Shown: positions 9,067 through 18,855, counted from the stretch's first letter. The stretch: 64,000 nucleotides of DNA from Castellaniella sp036379515 (GCF_036379515.1 NZ_DASVGN010000009.1:70108-134107); one strand, 5' to 3'. Notes: generated by a model from the letters alone, not told the origin. Program-made: numbers and translations.

Positions 9067-9781
9067 GCTGTTGCGGTTGGAAAACGTGTGGGCAGGCTAC
9101 GGTGACGCGATCGTGCTCGAGGACGTCTCGCTGACCTTGAATGCCGGCGATAGCCTCGCCTTGCTGGGCCGCAATGGCATGGGCAAGACCACGCTTTTGG
9201 CCACGCTCATGGGGGCCACTCGCCAGCGCAAGGGGCAGATTCTGTATCGCGGCAAAGACATTGCCCACGTGCCCAGCCATTTGAGGGCGCAGGCAGGGTT
9301 GGGCTGGGTGCCACAGGAGCGCGATATCTTCAAATCGCTCACAGTCGAAGAGAATCTGACGGTGGTTGCCCGCGCGGGTGATTGGACGCTCGACCGTGTC
9401 TACGGTATTTTTCCACGGCTGAAAGAGCGGCGTGCGAATCTTGGCAACCAGCTCTCGGGAGGTGAGCAGCAGATGCTATCCATGGGGCGAGCACTCATGT
9501 TGAACCCCAAGGTACTCCTCCTGGACGAACCCCTTGAAGGACTTGCACCGCTCATTGCACAGGAGCTGCTCAATATCACGAGCAAGATGGTGGCCGAAGG
9601 CAATATGGCCGTCATTCTCGTCGAGCAGCACGCTCGCCAGATTCTGCCCATTACGCGGCAGGCTCTAGTGCTGGAGCGTGGGCGCGTGGTGTATTCGGGC
9701 GCAAGTGATGCACTGTTGGCCGACGATGCCGCGCTGGACCGCTGGTTGGGTGCGGGTGCAGACGAAGCGGTAGAACACTAA
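9059..9781 (+). CDS. livF: ABC transporter ATP-binding protein, LivF type
   Basis: The second ATPase of the importer, 240 aa. Walker A is GRNGMGKTT, the signature is LSGGEQQ, and Walker B is VLLLDEPLEG, with the switch His in VEQHA. I took ATG 9059 after a GGAGAATCCC leader, since a longer frame runs inside livG. It is the last gene of the importer set and is followed 101 bases later by the monooxygenase gene. Confidence 0.92.
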   Translation: MSELLRLENVWAGYGDAIVLEDVSLTLNAGDSLALLGRNGMGKTTLLATLMGATRQRKGQILYRGKDIAHVPSHLRAQAGLGWVPQERDIFKSLTVEENLTVVARAGDWTLDRVYGIFPRLKERRANLGNQLSGGEQQMLSMGRALMLNPKVLLLDEPLEGLAPLIAQELLNITSKMVAEGNMAVILVEQHARQILPITRQALVLERGRVVYSGASDALLADDAALDRWLGAGADEAVEH

Positions 9782-9866
9782 AAATTGGAGCGCTCAGGAC
9801 GGCGCTGCAGGGCGTGTTGCAGCGTGCGTCTGCACGTGGCTTTGGACCTCCCGAGGAGACATCACC

Positions 9867-11759
9867 ATGCAGTTTCATCACAATGGCTATGTATCGGCCG
9901 ATCCCCGCATTCGTTCGGCGGCGGGCGTGGGTCTCGACCGGCCACAGGATATCCCCGATGAGGTCGACGTCCTGATCGTGGGGACCGGGCCTGCCGGAAT
10001 GATCACGGCGGCTCAGTTATCGCAGTTTCCGGATGTCACCACCCGGATCGTGGAGCGGCGCGCCGGGCGTCTGGAAGTCGGGCAGGCTGACGGTATCCAG
10101 CCTCGTAGCGTAGAGACTTTTGATGCATTTGGGTTCGCCGAGCGCATCGTGGCCGAGGGTTGCAAGATCACCGAAACGGCCTTCTGGAAGCCTGATCCGG
10201 CGGATGTGTCGCGCATCGTACGGACCTCGCGTGTGCTTGAAGATCCCAATGGCGTGAGCGAATATCCACACATCACCGTGAACCAGGCACGAGTACTGGA
10301 CTATTTTGCTGAATTCATGGCCAATGCGCCCACCCGCATGAAACCGGATTACGGTCTGGAATTCCAGGGGCTGGCGCTGACGAACGACACCGTGCATCCG
10401 GTAGCCGTCACGCTGTCTTACGTCGAAGGCCCCAGGGCAGGGCAGACGCGCGTGGTTCGCGCGAAGTACGTCGTGGGGGCGGACGGCGCGCACAGCCGGG
10501 TCCGAGATGCCATTGGCTGTCGAGCCGAGGGAGGCTCCTCTCATCATGCCTGGGGGGTGATGGACCTGCTGGCCGAAACGGATTTTCCCGATATTCGGGT
10601 GAAGTGCGCCATCCAGTCCGAAGAGCATGGCACCATCCTGCTCATTCCGCGCGAGGGAGGGTATCTGTTTCGTCTGTACGTTGATCTGGGTGACGTGCCT
10701 GCCGGCGATCGCAGCATTCGTAACACCACTGTCGAACAAACGATTGCCCGGGCGCAGAAGATTTTCCATCCTTACGCCCTGGATGTGCGAGAAGTCGCCT
10801 GGTATAGCGTGTATCAGGTGGGACACCGGGTGTGCGATCGTTTCGATGATGTGCCCGTCGAAGAAATCGGACGGCGCCTGCCGCACGTATTCATCGCGGG
10901 GGACGCGAGCCATACCCATAGCGCCAAAGCAGGCCAGGGGATGAATGTGTCCATGCAGGACGGCTTCAATCTGGGCTGGAAGCTCGGCCACGTGCTGCAG
11001 GGCAGAGCTCCCGAGGCCTTGTTGGCCACGTATTCGGCCGAGCGTCAGGAAATCGGACAGAACATTATCGACTTCGACAAGCGCTGGGCCAGCACCATGG
11101 CCAAACGCCCCGAGGATTTCGACGACCCCCGCGATCTTGAAAACGCCTATTTGCAGATCACCGAGTTTGCACAGGGCTTCATGACGCAATACAGCGCTTC
11201 GATGATCACGGGCGGCGAGACTCATCGATCGCTGGCGACAGGCTTTCCGGTCGGCAAGCGTTTTCGGTCGGCCAGGGTGACGCGCGTGGCAGATGCCGAT
11301 GTGCTGCACCTGGGGCACGAACACAAGGCTGATGGACGTTGGCGTATCTATGTTTTCGCGGATGCCTCGCCCACCGGACAATCGGCTGTCCTGGCAGCAC
11401 TCGGAGACTGGTTTCTGCAGTCGCCGGATTCGCCACTGACGCGATCCACTCCGGCTGTGCTGGATGCCAATGCCTGGTTCGATCTCAAGGTGATCTACCC
11501 ACAACCACACATAGAGGTTGACCTGAATCGGGTACCTTTGGCCTTCTTTCCTCGGGTGGGTCGGTTTCAGCTGCAGGATCGTGACAACGTCTATGCGGCG
11601 ACGCCGGGCGACGACATTTTCGACGTACGGGGTGTGGCTCGCACCGGAGCGCTCATTGTGGTTCGACCTGATATGTACGTGGCTCAGGTGCTGCCTCTGG
11701 CCGCTACCCGTGAGCTGGGTGAGTTCTTCAAGGCAGTGACCTTGCCACAGAGGCCCTAG
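9867..11759 (+). CDS. mobA: 3-hydroxybenzoate 4-monooxygenase (MobA-like)
   Basis: A flavoprotein aromatic hydroxylase of 630 aa with the FAD motif GTGPAG at residues 39-44, a DGAHSRVR segment, and the second FAD motif VFIAGDASHTHSAKAGQG. A C-terminal thioredoxin-like domain completes the phenol-hydroxylase fold. Its length and many segments, such as GQADGIQPR and WKPDPADVSRI, agree with Comamonas MobA, which makes protocatechuate from 3-hydroxybenzoate. That product is exactly the substrate of LigAB upstream. A phenol 2-monooxygenase role is the alternative; context favours MobA. Confidence 0.85.
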   Translation: MQFHHNGYVSADPRIRSAAGVGLDRPQDIPDEVDVLIVGTGPAGMITAAQLSQFPDVTTRIVERRAGRLEVGQADGIQPRSVETFDAFGFAERIVAEGCKITETAFWKPDPADVSRIVRTSRVLEDPNGVSEYPHITVNQARVLDYFAEFMANAPTRMKPDYGLEFQGLALTNDTVHPVAVTLSYVEGPRAGQTRVVRAKYVVGADGAHSRVRDAIGCRAEGGSSHHAWGVMDLLAETDFPDIRVKCAIQSEEHGTILLIPREGGYLFRLYVDLGDVPAGDRSIRNTTVEQTIARAQKIFHPYALDVREVAWYSVYQVGHRVCDRFDDVPVEEIGRRLPHVFIAGDASHTHSAKAGQGMNVSMQDGFNLGWKLGHVLQGRAPEALLATYSAERQEIGQNIIDFDKRWASTMAKRPEDFDDPRDLENAYLQITEFAQGFMTQYSASMITGGETHRSLATGFPVGKRFRSARVTRVADADVLHLGHEHKADGRWRIYVFADASPTGQSAVLAALGDWFLQSPDSPLTRSTPAVLDANAWFDLKVIYPQPHIEVDLNRVPLAFFPRVGRFQLQDRDNVYAATPGDDIFDVRGVARTGALIVVRPDMYVAQVLPLAATRELGEFFKAVTLPQRP

Positions 11760-11858
11760 GCTGCCCTGACGCTCAAGCAAGTCGGAGACCAAGGGTTTAT
11801 CCTGACTGATCGAGTCAGGCGCCTACACGCTGGCGCGACTGGAATCCAGGAGTATGAC

Positions 11859-13112
11859 ATGAAGAACATTGTGGTCATCGGTGGTGGTTTTGGCGGGCTC
11901 TGGAGCGCCGTGGGTGCGGCTCGCGAGCTCGACGAGCTGCATGTCGGCCCGGATCAGGTCGCCATCACCTTGATTGAAAAGAACGACTTTCACAGCATCC
12001 GGGTGCGGAATTACGAAGAAAACCTGGGCGTCACCATCGTGCCGCTGAAGAAGGTGCTGGGACCTATCGGAGTCAAGCATCTGCAGGCCGAGGTCATCGG
12101 TGTCGATCTGCAAAAGCAGCAGGTGCAAGTCAGGACAGCCCAAGGTTCCCAGTGCGTGTCTTACGACCGACTCGTGTATGCGTTGGGCAGCCATGTGAAG
12201 CGCCCGCCGATCCCTGGGCTTGTAGAGCACAGCTTTGACGTAGACACTTATCGGGGTGCCCGAAAACTGGAAAGCCACCTCAATTCCCTGTCGGCTGACA
12301 CATCCCTGGGTGATGAAAAATACACGGTGCTGGTCGTCGGGGCCGGCTTGACCGGCATCGAAATCGCCACGGGACTCGCTGAGCGCCTGGACCGTATGGT
12401 GGGTGCAAGCAGACACGGCAAGAAGGCGCGCGTCATTCTGGCTGACAGTCGCAGCATTGGCTCGAACATGGGAGAGCAGGCCTGCAAGGTCATTGATGAG
12501 GCTCTTGCCGACATGAAGATCGAATCGCGTCCGAACGTTGCGATCAAGTCGGTGGACGCTCACGGGGTGACCTTGGCGGATGGGGAACGGATTCTCACGG
12601 CGACCGTAATCTGGTGCGGCGGCATGCAGGCCGATGGCCTGGGGGCAAGTTTTCCTGTCGAGCGCGACCACTTTGGGCGAGTTCCGGTGGATGAGTATTT
12701 GCGCGTCAAAGGCGTAAGCCACGTCTTTGCTGCGGGCGATGTGGCTGATTCCACCGTGTGTGCGGGCCATGAATCGGTGATGTCGTGTCAGCATGGCCGT
12801 CCCATGGGGCGCTACGCGGGTCACAATGTGGTGGCCGATCTGATGGGGGAACCCATGCTCCCCCTGCGGATCGACTGGTACACGACGATTCTTGACCTGG
12901 GGCCTTGGGGCGCGGTCTATACCGAGGGCTGGGATCGCCATGTCGTGTCGACGCGCGAAGCCGCCAAGCAGACCAAGCGAACCATCAACGGGCATCGCAT
13001 CTATCCGCCTCTGACCGAAAATCGCGCAGAGATTCTGGCTGCGGCCGAGCCCGTCATTCAGGCGCCACCGGCGACGGATCGGACAGCAGGCGCGGCTGTG
13101 CCTGCATGCTGA
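11859..13112 (+). CDS. FAD-dependent pyridine nucleotide-disulfide oxidoreductase (NDH-2-like)
   Basis: A 417-aa two-Rossmann flavoprotein. The FAD site is GGGFGG near residue 8, the NAD(P) site is VVGAGLTGIEIA near residue 157, and the closing FAD motif is VFAAGDVAD. It resembles type II NADH dehydrogenases but has no obvious C-terminal membrane anchor. In this setting it could reoxidise NADH or supply electrons to an oxygenase; the sequence does not decide which. It lies 99 bases after mobA on the same strand. Confidence 0.75.
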   Translation: MKNIVVIGGGFGGLWSAVGAARELDELHVGPDQVAITLIEKNDFHSIRVRNYEENLGVTIVPLKKVLGPIGVKHLQAEVIGVDLQKQQVQVRTAQGSQCVSYDRLVYALGSHVKRPPIPGLVEHSFDVDTYRGARKLESHLNSLSADTSLGDEKYTVLVVGAGLTGIEIATGLAERLDRMVGASRHGKKARVILADSRSIGSNMGEQACKVIDEALADMKIESRPNVAIKSVDAHGVTLADGERILTATVIWCGGMQADGLGASFPVERDHFGRVPVDEYLRVKGVSHVFAAGDVADSTVCAGHESVMSCQHGRPMGRYAGHNVVADLMGEPMLPLRIDWYTTILDLGPWGAVYTEGWDRHVVSTREAAKQTKRTINGHRIYPPLTENRAEILAAAEPVIQAPPATDRTAGAAVPAC

Positions 13113-13123
13113 CAAGATGCCTT

Positions 13124-13150
13124 TCACACCCGCCAGATGGGTGGGTGTGA
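13124..13150. other. Stem-loop between the FAD oxidoreductase and the second binding protein
   Basis: A perfect 8-bp stem (TCACACCC / GGGTGTGA) with an 11-base loop begins 11 bases after the oxidoreductase stop. No T-run follows, so it may stabilise the upstream mRNA or act as a weak terminator. Confidence 0.35.
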
Positions 13151-13259
13151 GCAGTTGTAAAGGCCGGGGCATCCGGAGACAATGGAGGCCACCGGTGCCC
13201 GGCAGATATTCCCGAGTTGTGTAGTACCCAAGAGCACCCATCCATCACAGGAGCGAGAC

Positions 13260-14429
13260 ATGAAATTACGCAAGACAATGGCGGCCATGGCGCTGGCACT
13301 GGGCACGGTTGTTGCCGTGAGCCCGGCCCAAGCCAAAGACCTGAAGATTGGTCTGGTATTGTCAGTGTCAGGGCCGTTTGCGGCCTATGGCAAGCAGATC
13401 AGCCACGGTGTCGATCTGTACATTGCCGAGCATGGCGATACAGTGGCGGGCCGTAAGGTCAAGGTCATCATCCGCGATGACACCGGCATTGCACCTGCGG
13501 TGGCCAAGCGTCAGGCCCAGGAGCTGATCACCAAAGATCACGTTGATATTTTGGCGGGCTTCGACCTCACCCCCAACGCATTCTCAGCAGCCCCGCTCGC
13601 GACTGAAGCCAAGGTGCCCATGGTGGTCATGAACGCGGCCACGTCTTCCGTCACCGAGAAATCCCCCAATATTGTTCGCGTGTCCATGACCTTGCCCCAG
13701 AGCTCATGGGCCATGGCCGAGTGGGCCTACAAGAACAATATCCGCAAGGTGTACACGCTGGTGGCCGATTATGGGCCCGGTCATGACGCCGAGAGGCAGT
13801 TCCAGAAGACCTTTACCGCTTTGGGTGGCAAAGTGGTCGGCGAGGTGCGTACTCCTGTGAGTACGGCCGATTACTCGCCGTTTTTGCAGCGCATGAAGGA
13901 CGCCAAGCCGGATGCGGCATTCTTTTTCGTGCCGCCTGGCAGTTCCATGGTGGCCTTGCTCAAGCAGTTCCGTGAGCTTGGCCTGGACAAGGCGGGGATC
14001 AAAGAGCTGGGCACGGGCGACATGACCGATGAAGCCTCGTTGGCCGCCGTGGGTGATGCGGCCTTGGGGATGATCACGGCTTTCCATTATTCCCAGGACC
14101 ACAAGTCTCCAGAGAATAAAAAGTTCGTGGCAGACTACATCAAGGCGTATCCCAATGATCGTCCCAATTTCATGTCGGTCGGTGGGTACGACGGCATGCA
14201 TGTGATCTACGCAGCGCTCGAGAAGACCAAGGGCGATTCCAGTGCCGCCGCCTTCATGAAGGCCGTCAAGGGCATGAAGTGGGTCAGCCCGCGCGGCCCG
14301 GTAGAAATCGATCCGCAGACGCGTGACATCATCCAGAACGAGTACATTCGCAAGCTGGAAAACGTCAACGGCACGCTGCAGAATGTCGAGTTCGACACGT
14401 TCAAGAACGTGAAGGACCCGGGTAAATAA
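13260..14429 (+). CDS. Branched-chain-type ABC transporter substrate-binding protein, copy 2
   Basis: A periplasmic peripla_BP_6-type receptor of 389 aa, with a signal peptide ending at SPAQA and a mature start of KDLKIGLVLSVSGPFA. It is collinear with the protein at 5152-6327 without gaps of note; long stretches such as TADYSPFLQR and WVSPRGPVEIDPQTRDIIQN are identical. Differences cluster near likely ligand loops (VVPMSG against VLSVSG; NTAPMAEW against SSWAMAEW; PNGEAV against PPGSSM). No permease or ATPase follows, so it probably feeds the same LivHMGF complex with a different ligand range. ATG 13260 follows an ACAGGAG site. Confidence 0.87.
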   Translation: MKLRKTMAAMALALGTVVAVSPAQAKDLKIGLVLSVSGPFAAYGKQISHGVDLYIAEHGDTVAGRKVKVIIRDDTGIAPAVAKRQAQELITKDHVDILAGFDLTPNAFSAAPLATEAKVPMVVMNAATSSVTEKSPNIVRVSMTLPQSSWAMAEWAYKNNIRKVYTLVADYGPGHDAERQFQKTFTALGGKVVGEVRTPVSTADYSPFLQRMKDAKPDAAFFFVPPGSSMVALLKQFRELGLDKAGIKELGTGDMTDEASLAAVGDAALGMITAFHYSQDHKSPENKKFVADYIKAYPNDRPNFMSVGGYDGMHVIYAALEKTKGDSSAAAFMKAVKGMKWVSPRGPVEIDPQTRDIIQNEYIRKLENVNGTLQNVEFDTFKNVKDPGK

Positions 14430-14482
14430 GGGGTATCAGTGGGTTCGGGCCGGTCTTGTGACCGACCGTCTTGCTGAAGAAC

Positions 14483-14522
14483 GGGCCTGGTGCCGCTTCG
14501 GGCGGCCTGCTGGGCCCTTTTT
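14483..14522 (+). terminator. Rho-independent terminator after the second binding-protein gene
   Basis: A branched or interrupted GC stem (outer GGGCC/GGCCC, inner GCCGC/GCGGC around TTCG) runs straight into a five-base T-run. It would end the 13260-14429 transcript before the oppositely oriented LysR gene. Confidence 0.7.
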
Positions 14523-14537
14523 ATGCGGCACGCGCAA

Positions 14538-15491
14538 CTACCGGATGACACTTGAGCGAGGCGTGCGGCGATCTTTTGCGGGCAGCGGTTGCTCTTGGTA
14601 GAGTTCCGTAATGAGCCCGCGTAGCCAGCGGTTTGCCGGGTCTGCGTCGTAGCGGGGGCTCCAATGGACGCCGACGTCGAATTCACGCAAGGGGAAGTCG
14701 GCATCGATCACGGCAAATTGCCGGTTGGGAGCAAATGAGGACAGCGCGATGTTTCGCGGCATGATGACCGCGAGATCGGTGGCCTCGAGGATGGCGGGCA
14801 GGGCCATGAAGTGCTCCGTCGTCAGACGCACGCGATCCTGTAGTTGCAAGGCCTGAAGCGCGGTGTGTGTGTAGGTATGCGTGCGCACCGTGATGAATTC
14901 CAGCGTGCCGATATCCTGGGTGTGGGTAGTGTGCCCGCGCCTGGCGCGTGTGAAGGGGTGGCCCTTGCGCATGAGGATGGCATAGCGGTCGTGAAACAGA
15001 ACGGTGGAGCGCATGTTGCGCAGATCCGGTACGAAGCCGATCGCCAGGTCCACGCGCCCCTGGTCCAGCGCCAGCGCGAGCTCGTTCATTCCCGGACGCA
15101 GGGTTTCGATTCGGCTGTAAGGGGCGCGTTGCTGCAACGCCGTGATCAACGCGGGCAAGAAGCGGCCTTCACCGATGTCCGTCATGTACAGGCGAAAAAC
15201 CTTGCTGGCCTTGGCAGGATCGAATCCGGCCGAGTCGGCCACGGCGCTTTCGAGGGCGTGCAGAGCGGCGTGGACTGCCGGGGCCATGCGATCTGCACGC
15301 GGAGTCGGGCGCACGCCACCGCCGGCCCGTACGAACAAGGGGTCTCCCAGAGAGTTGCGTAGTCGGCTCAGTCCCTGGCTCACCGCAGGTTGAGTCAGGC
15401 GCAGGGCCTCGGCGGCCTGGCTGACGCTGCGTGACGCGTAGATGAAGTCGAACAGACGCAGCAGATTGAGATCCAATGTTTCTGTATTCAT
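14538..15491 (-). CDS. LysR-family transcriptional regulator
   Basis: A 317-aa LysR-type regulator. The N-terminal winged helix covers roughly residues 7-66, with the recognition region AAEALRLTQPAVSQGLSRLR. A periplasmic-binding-like effector domain follows from about residue 95. It is transcribed divergently from the benzoylformate decarboxylase gene, the classic arrangement in which a LysR protein controls its neighbour and itself. The effector is likely an aromatic acid or aldehyde of the pathway (inference). The family resembles NahR/LinR-like members. Confidence 0.88.
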   Translation of the reverse strand: MNTETLDLNLLRLFDFIYASRSVSQAAEALRLTQPAVSQGLSRLRNSLGDPLFVRAGGGVRPTPRADRMAPAVHAALHALESAVADSAGFDPAKASKVFRLYMTDIGEGRFLPALITALQQRAPYSRIETLRPGMNELALALDQGRVDLAIGFVPDLRNMRSTVLFHDRYAILMRKGHPFTRARRGHTTHTQDIGTLEFITVRTHTYTHTALQALQLQDRVRLTTEHFMALPAILEATDLAVIMPRNIALSSFAPNRQFAVIDADFPLREFDVGVHWSPRYDADPANRWLRGLITELYQEQPLPAKDRRTPRSSVIR

Positions 15492-15614
15492 TTATCTAAT
15501 ATCACATATCTAGACTATTTTATTGATTTATATCATAAGAGATACCACCATAGGGCAATGCATGGGGAGCAGCCCGTGAATAAGAAAATAGCTGGCGACA
15601 GCCTGGAGGAAGAC
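15492..15614. promoter_or_regulatory. Divergent promoter/operator between the LysR gene and the decarboxylase
   Basis: A markedly AT-rich stretch (about 15492-15545) in otherwise GC-rich DNA, with several overlapping TATCTAATATC/ATATCTAGAC-type repeats compatible with T-N11-A LysR boxes. It separates the two divergent starts. Exact boxes and -10 elements cannot be fixed by eye. Confidence 0.45.
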
Positions 15615-17234
15615 ATGCAGCAAGGGGTGGTGCGCGAACTGGTGCAGGGCACGGAGGCCCTGGCCCAGATACCTGTGCGGAAGGCAGTCACGGACTTGCT
15701 GCGTGAATTCGGAATGACGACCTTGTTTGGCAACCCGGGGTCCACCGAATTGGGTTTCTTCCTGAATTTTCCGGCCGACTTCCGTTACGTGCTGGGGCTG
15801 CAGGAATCCGTGGTCGTGGGCATGGCCGACGGTTACGCTCAAGCGACTCACAATGCGGCCTTCGTCAACCTGCATTCGGCGGTGGGCGTGGGGCATGCCA
15901 TGGGCGCCATTTTTACGGCCTTTCGTAATCGCACGCCTCTGGTCATCACGGCGGGGCAGCAATCGCGCGCCATCTTGCCGTTCGACCCTTTTCTGTTTTC
16001 CAGCCAGGCGACTGAACTGCCCAAGCCCTACGTCAAATGGAGCGTAGAACCCGCGCGGGCAGAAGACGTTCCACTTGCCATTGCGCGGGCCTATTACATG
16101 GCGATGCAACCACCGTGTGGCCCGGTTTTGGTGTCGGTGCCTGCAGACGACTGGGGCAAGCTGTGCGCCCCTGTCAAAGCGCGTCGCGTGAGCCAGTCGA
16201 TACGGCCCGATCCGGTACTGCTGGATTCTATCGGTCAGCAGCTGGATAGTGCGCGCCGCCCGGCATTCGTCCTGGGTGCTGCTGTTGACCGTGACGAGGC
16301 TTGGGATGACGTCGTCGCCTTGGCGGAGCGACACCAGGCCGCCGTCTGGGTGGCCCCCATGTCGGGGCGCAATGGATTCCCCGAAGATCATCGTCTGTTT
16401 GCCGGATTTTTGCCTGCGGCCCGCGAAGCGATTGTCGAACGCCTGACGGGCCACGACTTCATTCTGGCCTTGGGGGCTGCCGCCTTTGCCTACCACGTCG
16501 AAGGGGTCGGGCCGCATATTCCTGTGGGCAGCCGGCTGGCACAGATCGTGGACGATCCCAATACCTTGGCCTGGGCTCCAGAAGGAACAGCCGCCTTGGG
16601 GAGTGTTCGCCAAAGCGTGCGAGATTTGCTCGCCCGCGCGCGGCCTGCGGCGCGCCAGGCCCCTTCGGAACGGGTTCCGGCTCCCGAAGCACAGCCCGGT
16701 ACACCCATGACCGTGGCCTATGCCCTTCAGACCTTGGCGCGGGTCCGGGCGCCCGATTCCATCATCGTGGAAGAAGCACCGAGCGCACGGCCCGTCATGC
16801 AGCGCTACTTGCCTATTCTGCAGTCCGAGACTTTTTACACCATGTGCAGCGGGGGTTTGGGGTTTGGCTTGCCCGCCGCGGTGGGGGTTGCCTTGGGTAA
16901 GCCAGGCCAGAAGGTCATTGGCCTGATTGGCGATGGCTCCAGCCTGTATTCCATTCAGGGGCTATGGAGCGCAGCGCAGCTTGGTTTGCCCATCACTTTC
17001 CTGATTCTGAAGAATGGCAGTTATGCGGCGTTGCGCGAGTTTGCGCCAGTTTATGGCTTTACGCCTCACGACGAACTGCGTGGGATCGATCTTCCAGGCA
17101 TTGATTTTGTTTCGCTTGCCCGTAGCCTGGGATGCGAAGCGGAGCGTGTCTCAGACCCTCAGGTGCTGCCAGAGGTGTTGCGCAGAACCTTGGCCGCGCC
17201 GCGTCCGATACTGGTTGAAATCGAGGTTGCCTAG
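15615..17234 (+). CDS. mdlC: Benzoylformate decarboxylase
   Basis: A thiamine-diphosphate enzyme of 539 aa converting benzoylformate to benzaldehyde and CO2. The cofactor-activating Glu is E45 (GNPGSTE). The BFD active-site His residues are seen as H87 (NLHSAVG) and the His of FAYHVEG. The ThDP/Mg motif GDGSS...LKNGSY is in the C-terminal domain, and the DLPGIDF segment is BFD-like. I chose ATG 15615 because GGAGGA lies four bases upstream; the ATG at 15558 lacks such a site. The substrate may be a hydroxylated benzoylformate, given the neighbouring hydroxybenzoate genes. No mandelate dehydrogenase or racemase is in the window. Confidence 0.87.
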   Translation: MQQGVVRELVQGTEALAQIPVRKAVTDLLREFGMTTLFGNPGSTELGFFLNFPADFRYVLGLQESVVVGMADGYAQATHNAAFVNLHSAVGVGHAMGAIFTAFRNRTPLVITAGQQSRAILPFDPFLFSSQATELPKPYVKWSVEPARAEDVPLAIARAYYMAMQPPCGPVLVSVPADDWGKLCAPVKARRVSQSIRPDPVLLDSIGQQLDSARRPAFVLGAAVDRDEAWDDVVALAERHQAAVWVAPMSGRNGFPEDHRLFAGFLPAAREAIVERLTGHDFILALGAAAFAYHVEGVGPHIPVGSRLAQIVDDPNTLAWAPEGTAALGSVRQSVRDLLARARPAARQAPSERVPAPEAQPGTPMTVAYALQTLARVRAPDSIIVEEAPSARPVMQRYLPILQSETFYTMCSGGLGFGLPAAVGVALGKPGQKVIGLIGDGSSLYSIQGLWSAAQLGLPITFLILKNGSYAALREFAPVYGFTPHDELRGIDLPGIDFVSLARSLGCEAERVSDPQVLPEVLRRTLAAPRPILVEIEVA

Positions 17235-17270
17235 AATAAGGTCCCTATCACACAGCACAAAGGAGAACCC

Positions 17271-18722
17271 ATGAGCACGATTTCCATGTTGATTGCAGGG
17301 GAGCATTGCGCTGCCCACAATGGCGGTACTTTTGAGCGCCGTAATCCGCTGGATGGCCAGGTTGCCACAACGGCGCCGGCGGCGACTCCCGAAGACGCGC
17401 GAGCAGCAGTGCAGGCGGCGGCGGATGCGTTCGCGTCCTGGTCGCAACTGGGGCCAGGCGCTCGTCGTCAGATGTTGGTCCGGGCGGCGGATGCATTGGC
17501 GTCGCGCAAGGAAGCCTTCACTGCGGCCATGGCTACCGAGACGGGGGCGTCTGCCTTATGGGCAGAGTTCAATGTCGATCTGGCAGCTGGCATGCTGCGC
17601 GAGGCGGCAGCCTTGACTTCGCAGATCGGGGGCGAAGTAATCCCGTCCGACGTACCGGGCAATCTGGCCATGGGGGTGCGCGTTCCGGCCGGTGTGGTGG
17701 TGGGCATGGCGCCCTGGAATGCACCGGTGATTTTGGGGGTGCGTGCCATTGCGACGCCGCTGGCATGCGGCAACACGGTGGTGTTGAAAGGTTCTGAGTT
17801 GTGCCCGGCCACCCACGGGCTGATCATTGAGTCCCTGCAAGAAGGTGGCTTGCCCAAAGGGGTCGTGAACTTCATCACCAATGCGCCGCAAGATGCAGCG
17901 CAAGTGGTTGAAGCGTTGGTAGCTCATCCGGCCACGCGCCGTGTGAATTTCACTGGGTCTACCAGGGTGGGGCGCATCATTGGCGGTTTGTGTGCGCGTT
18001 ATCTCAAACCCGTCATGCTGGAACTGGGCGGCAAGGCACCGCTGGTCGTTCTGGATGATGCGGACCTCGAGACGGCAGTGAATGCAACCGCATTCGGCGC
18101 TTTTGCAAACTCGGGGCAGATCTGCATGTCGACCGAGCGCATCATCGTCGACGAGAAGATTGCCGATGTTTTTATCGAGCGTCTCGTGAATAAGGCCAAA
18201 GGGCTGCCGCTGGGTGATCCACGCAAAGGCCCAGTGGTCCTGGGCTCGCTCGTGGATATGTCAGCCGTGCATCGTTGCAACGAAATGATCGATGACGCCG
18301 TGTCCAAGGGGGCCACGCTGCTGTGTGGTGGCAAGGCCGACAACACCTTGATGCCTGCGACGTTGCTGGATCACGTGACACCCGCCATGCGCATCTATGG
18401 AGAAGAGACCTTTGGCCCGGTCAAGGCCATCGTGCGGGTCGCTGGCGAGGAGGCGGCTGTGACATGCGCCAACGACACGGCGTATGGCTTGTCTTCGGCC
18501 GTCATCAGTGCCGACGTGGCCCGCGCGCTGCGGGTGGCTGCGCGTATCCAGTCCGGGATCTGTCATATCAACGGCCCCACCGTGCATGATGAACCGCAGA
18601 TGCCGTTTGGCGGTGTCAAGGACAGCGGTTACGGGCGGTTCGGTGGCAAAGCGGGCGTCGAAGCCTTCACCGAGTTGCGCTGGCTGTCCGTCCAGACGAC
18701 ACCGCGCGCCTATCCGTTCTGA
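17271..18722 (+). CDS. Aromatic aldehyde dehydrogenase (benzaldehyde/vanillin dehydrogenase-like)
   Basis: An NAD(P)-dependent aldehyde dehydrogenase of 483 aa. Catalytic residues are N150 (PWN), general base E251 (LELGGK) and nucleophile C285 (SGQICMS). The subgroup resembles salicylaldehyde and vanillin dehydrogenases. It follows the decarboxylase by 36 bases with an AAAGGAGAA site, so it most likely oxidises the (hydroxy)benzaldehyde produced there to the acid. Substrate identity rests on context. Confidence 0.85.
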   Translation: MSTISMLIAGEHCAAHNGGTFERRNPLDGQVATTAPAATPEDARAAVQAAADAFASWSQLGPGARRQMLVRAADALASRKEAFTAAMATETGASALWAEFNVDLAAGMLREAAALTSQIGGEVIPSDVPGNLAMGVRVPAGVVVGMAPWNAPVILGVRAIATPLACGNTVVLKGSELCPATHGLIIESLQEGGLPKGVVNFITNAPQDAAQVVEALVAHPATRRVNFTGSTRVGRIIGGLCARYLKPVMLELGGKAPLVVLDDADLETAVNATAFGAFANSGQICMSTERIIVDEKIADVFIERLVNKAKGLPLGDPRKGPVVLGSLVDMSAVHRCNEMIDDAVSKGATLLCGGKADNTLMPATLLDHVTPAMRIYGEETFGPVKAIVRVAGEEAAVTCANDTAYGLSSAVISADVARALRVAARIQSGICHINGPTVHDEPQMPFGGVKDSGYGRFGGKAGVEAFTELRWLSVQTTPRAYPF

Positions 18723-18816
18723 TGGTTCAGAAGTCGCGGCTCCGGTTGGCGACCCCGGGGCTGCGATCGAGCTTTTCCATAACAATGAGCCGCCATCGGA
18801 TGCCGTACCCGCATAG

Positions 18817-18839
18817 GCCCCACGCCTGCGGAGTGGGGC
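18817..18839 (+). other. Stem-loop upstream of dctQ
   Basis: A perfect 7-bp stem, GCCCCAC/GTGGGGC, with a nine-base loop ends 16 bases before the dctQ ATG, just ahead of its CAGGAG site. There is no T-run. It may protect or modulate the downstream TRAP mRNA; function is unproven. The rest of 18723-18855 shows nothing recognisable. Confidence 0.3.
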
Positions 18840-18855
18840 TCCACCAGGAGACAAC

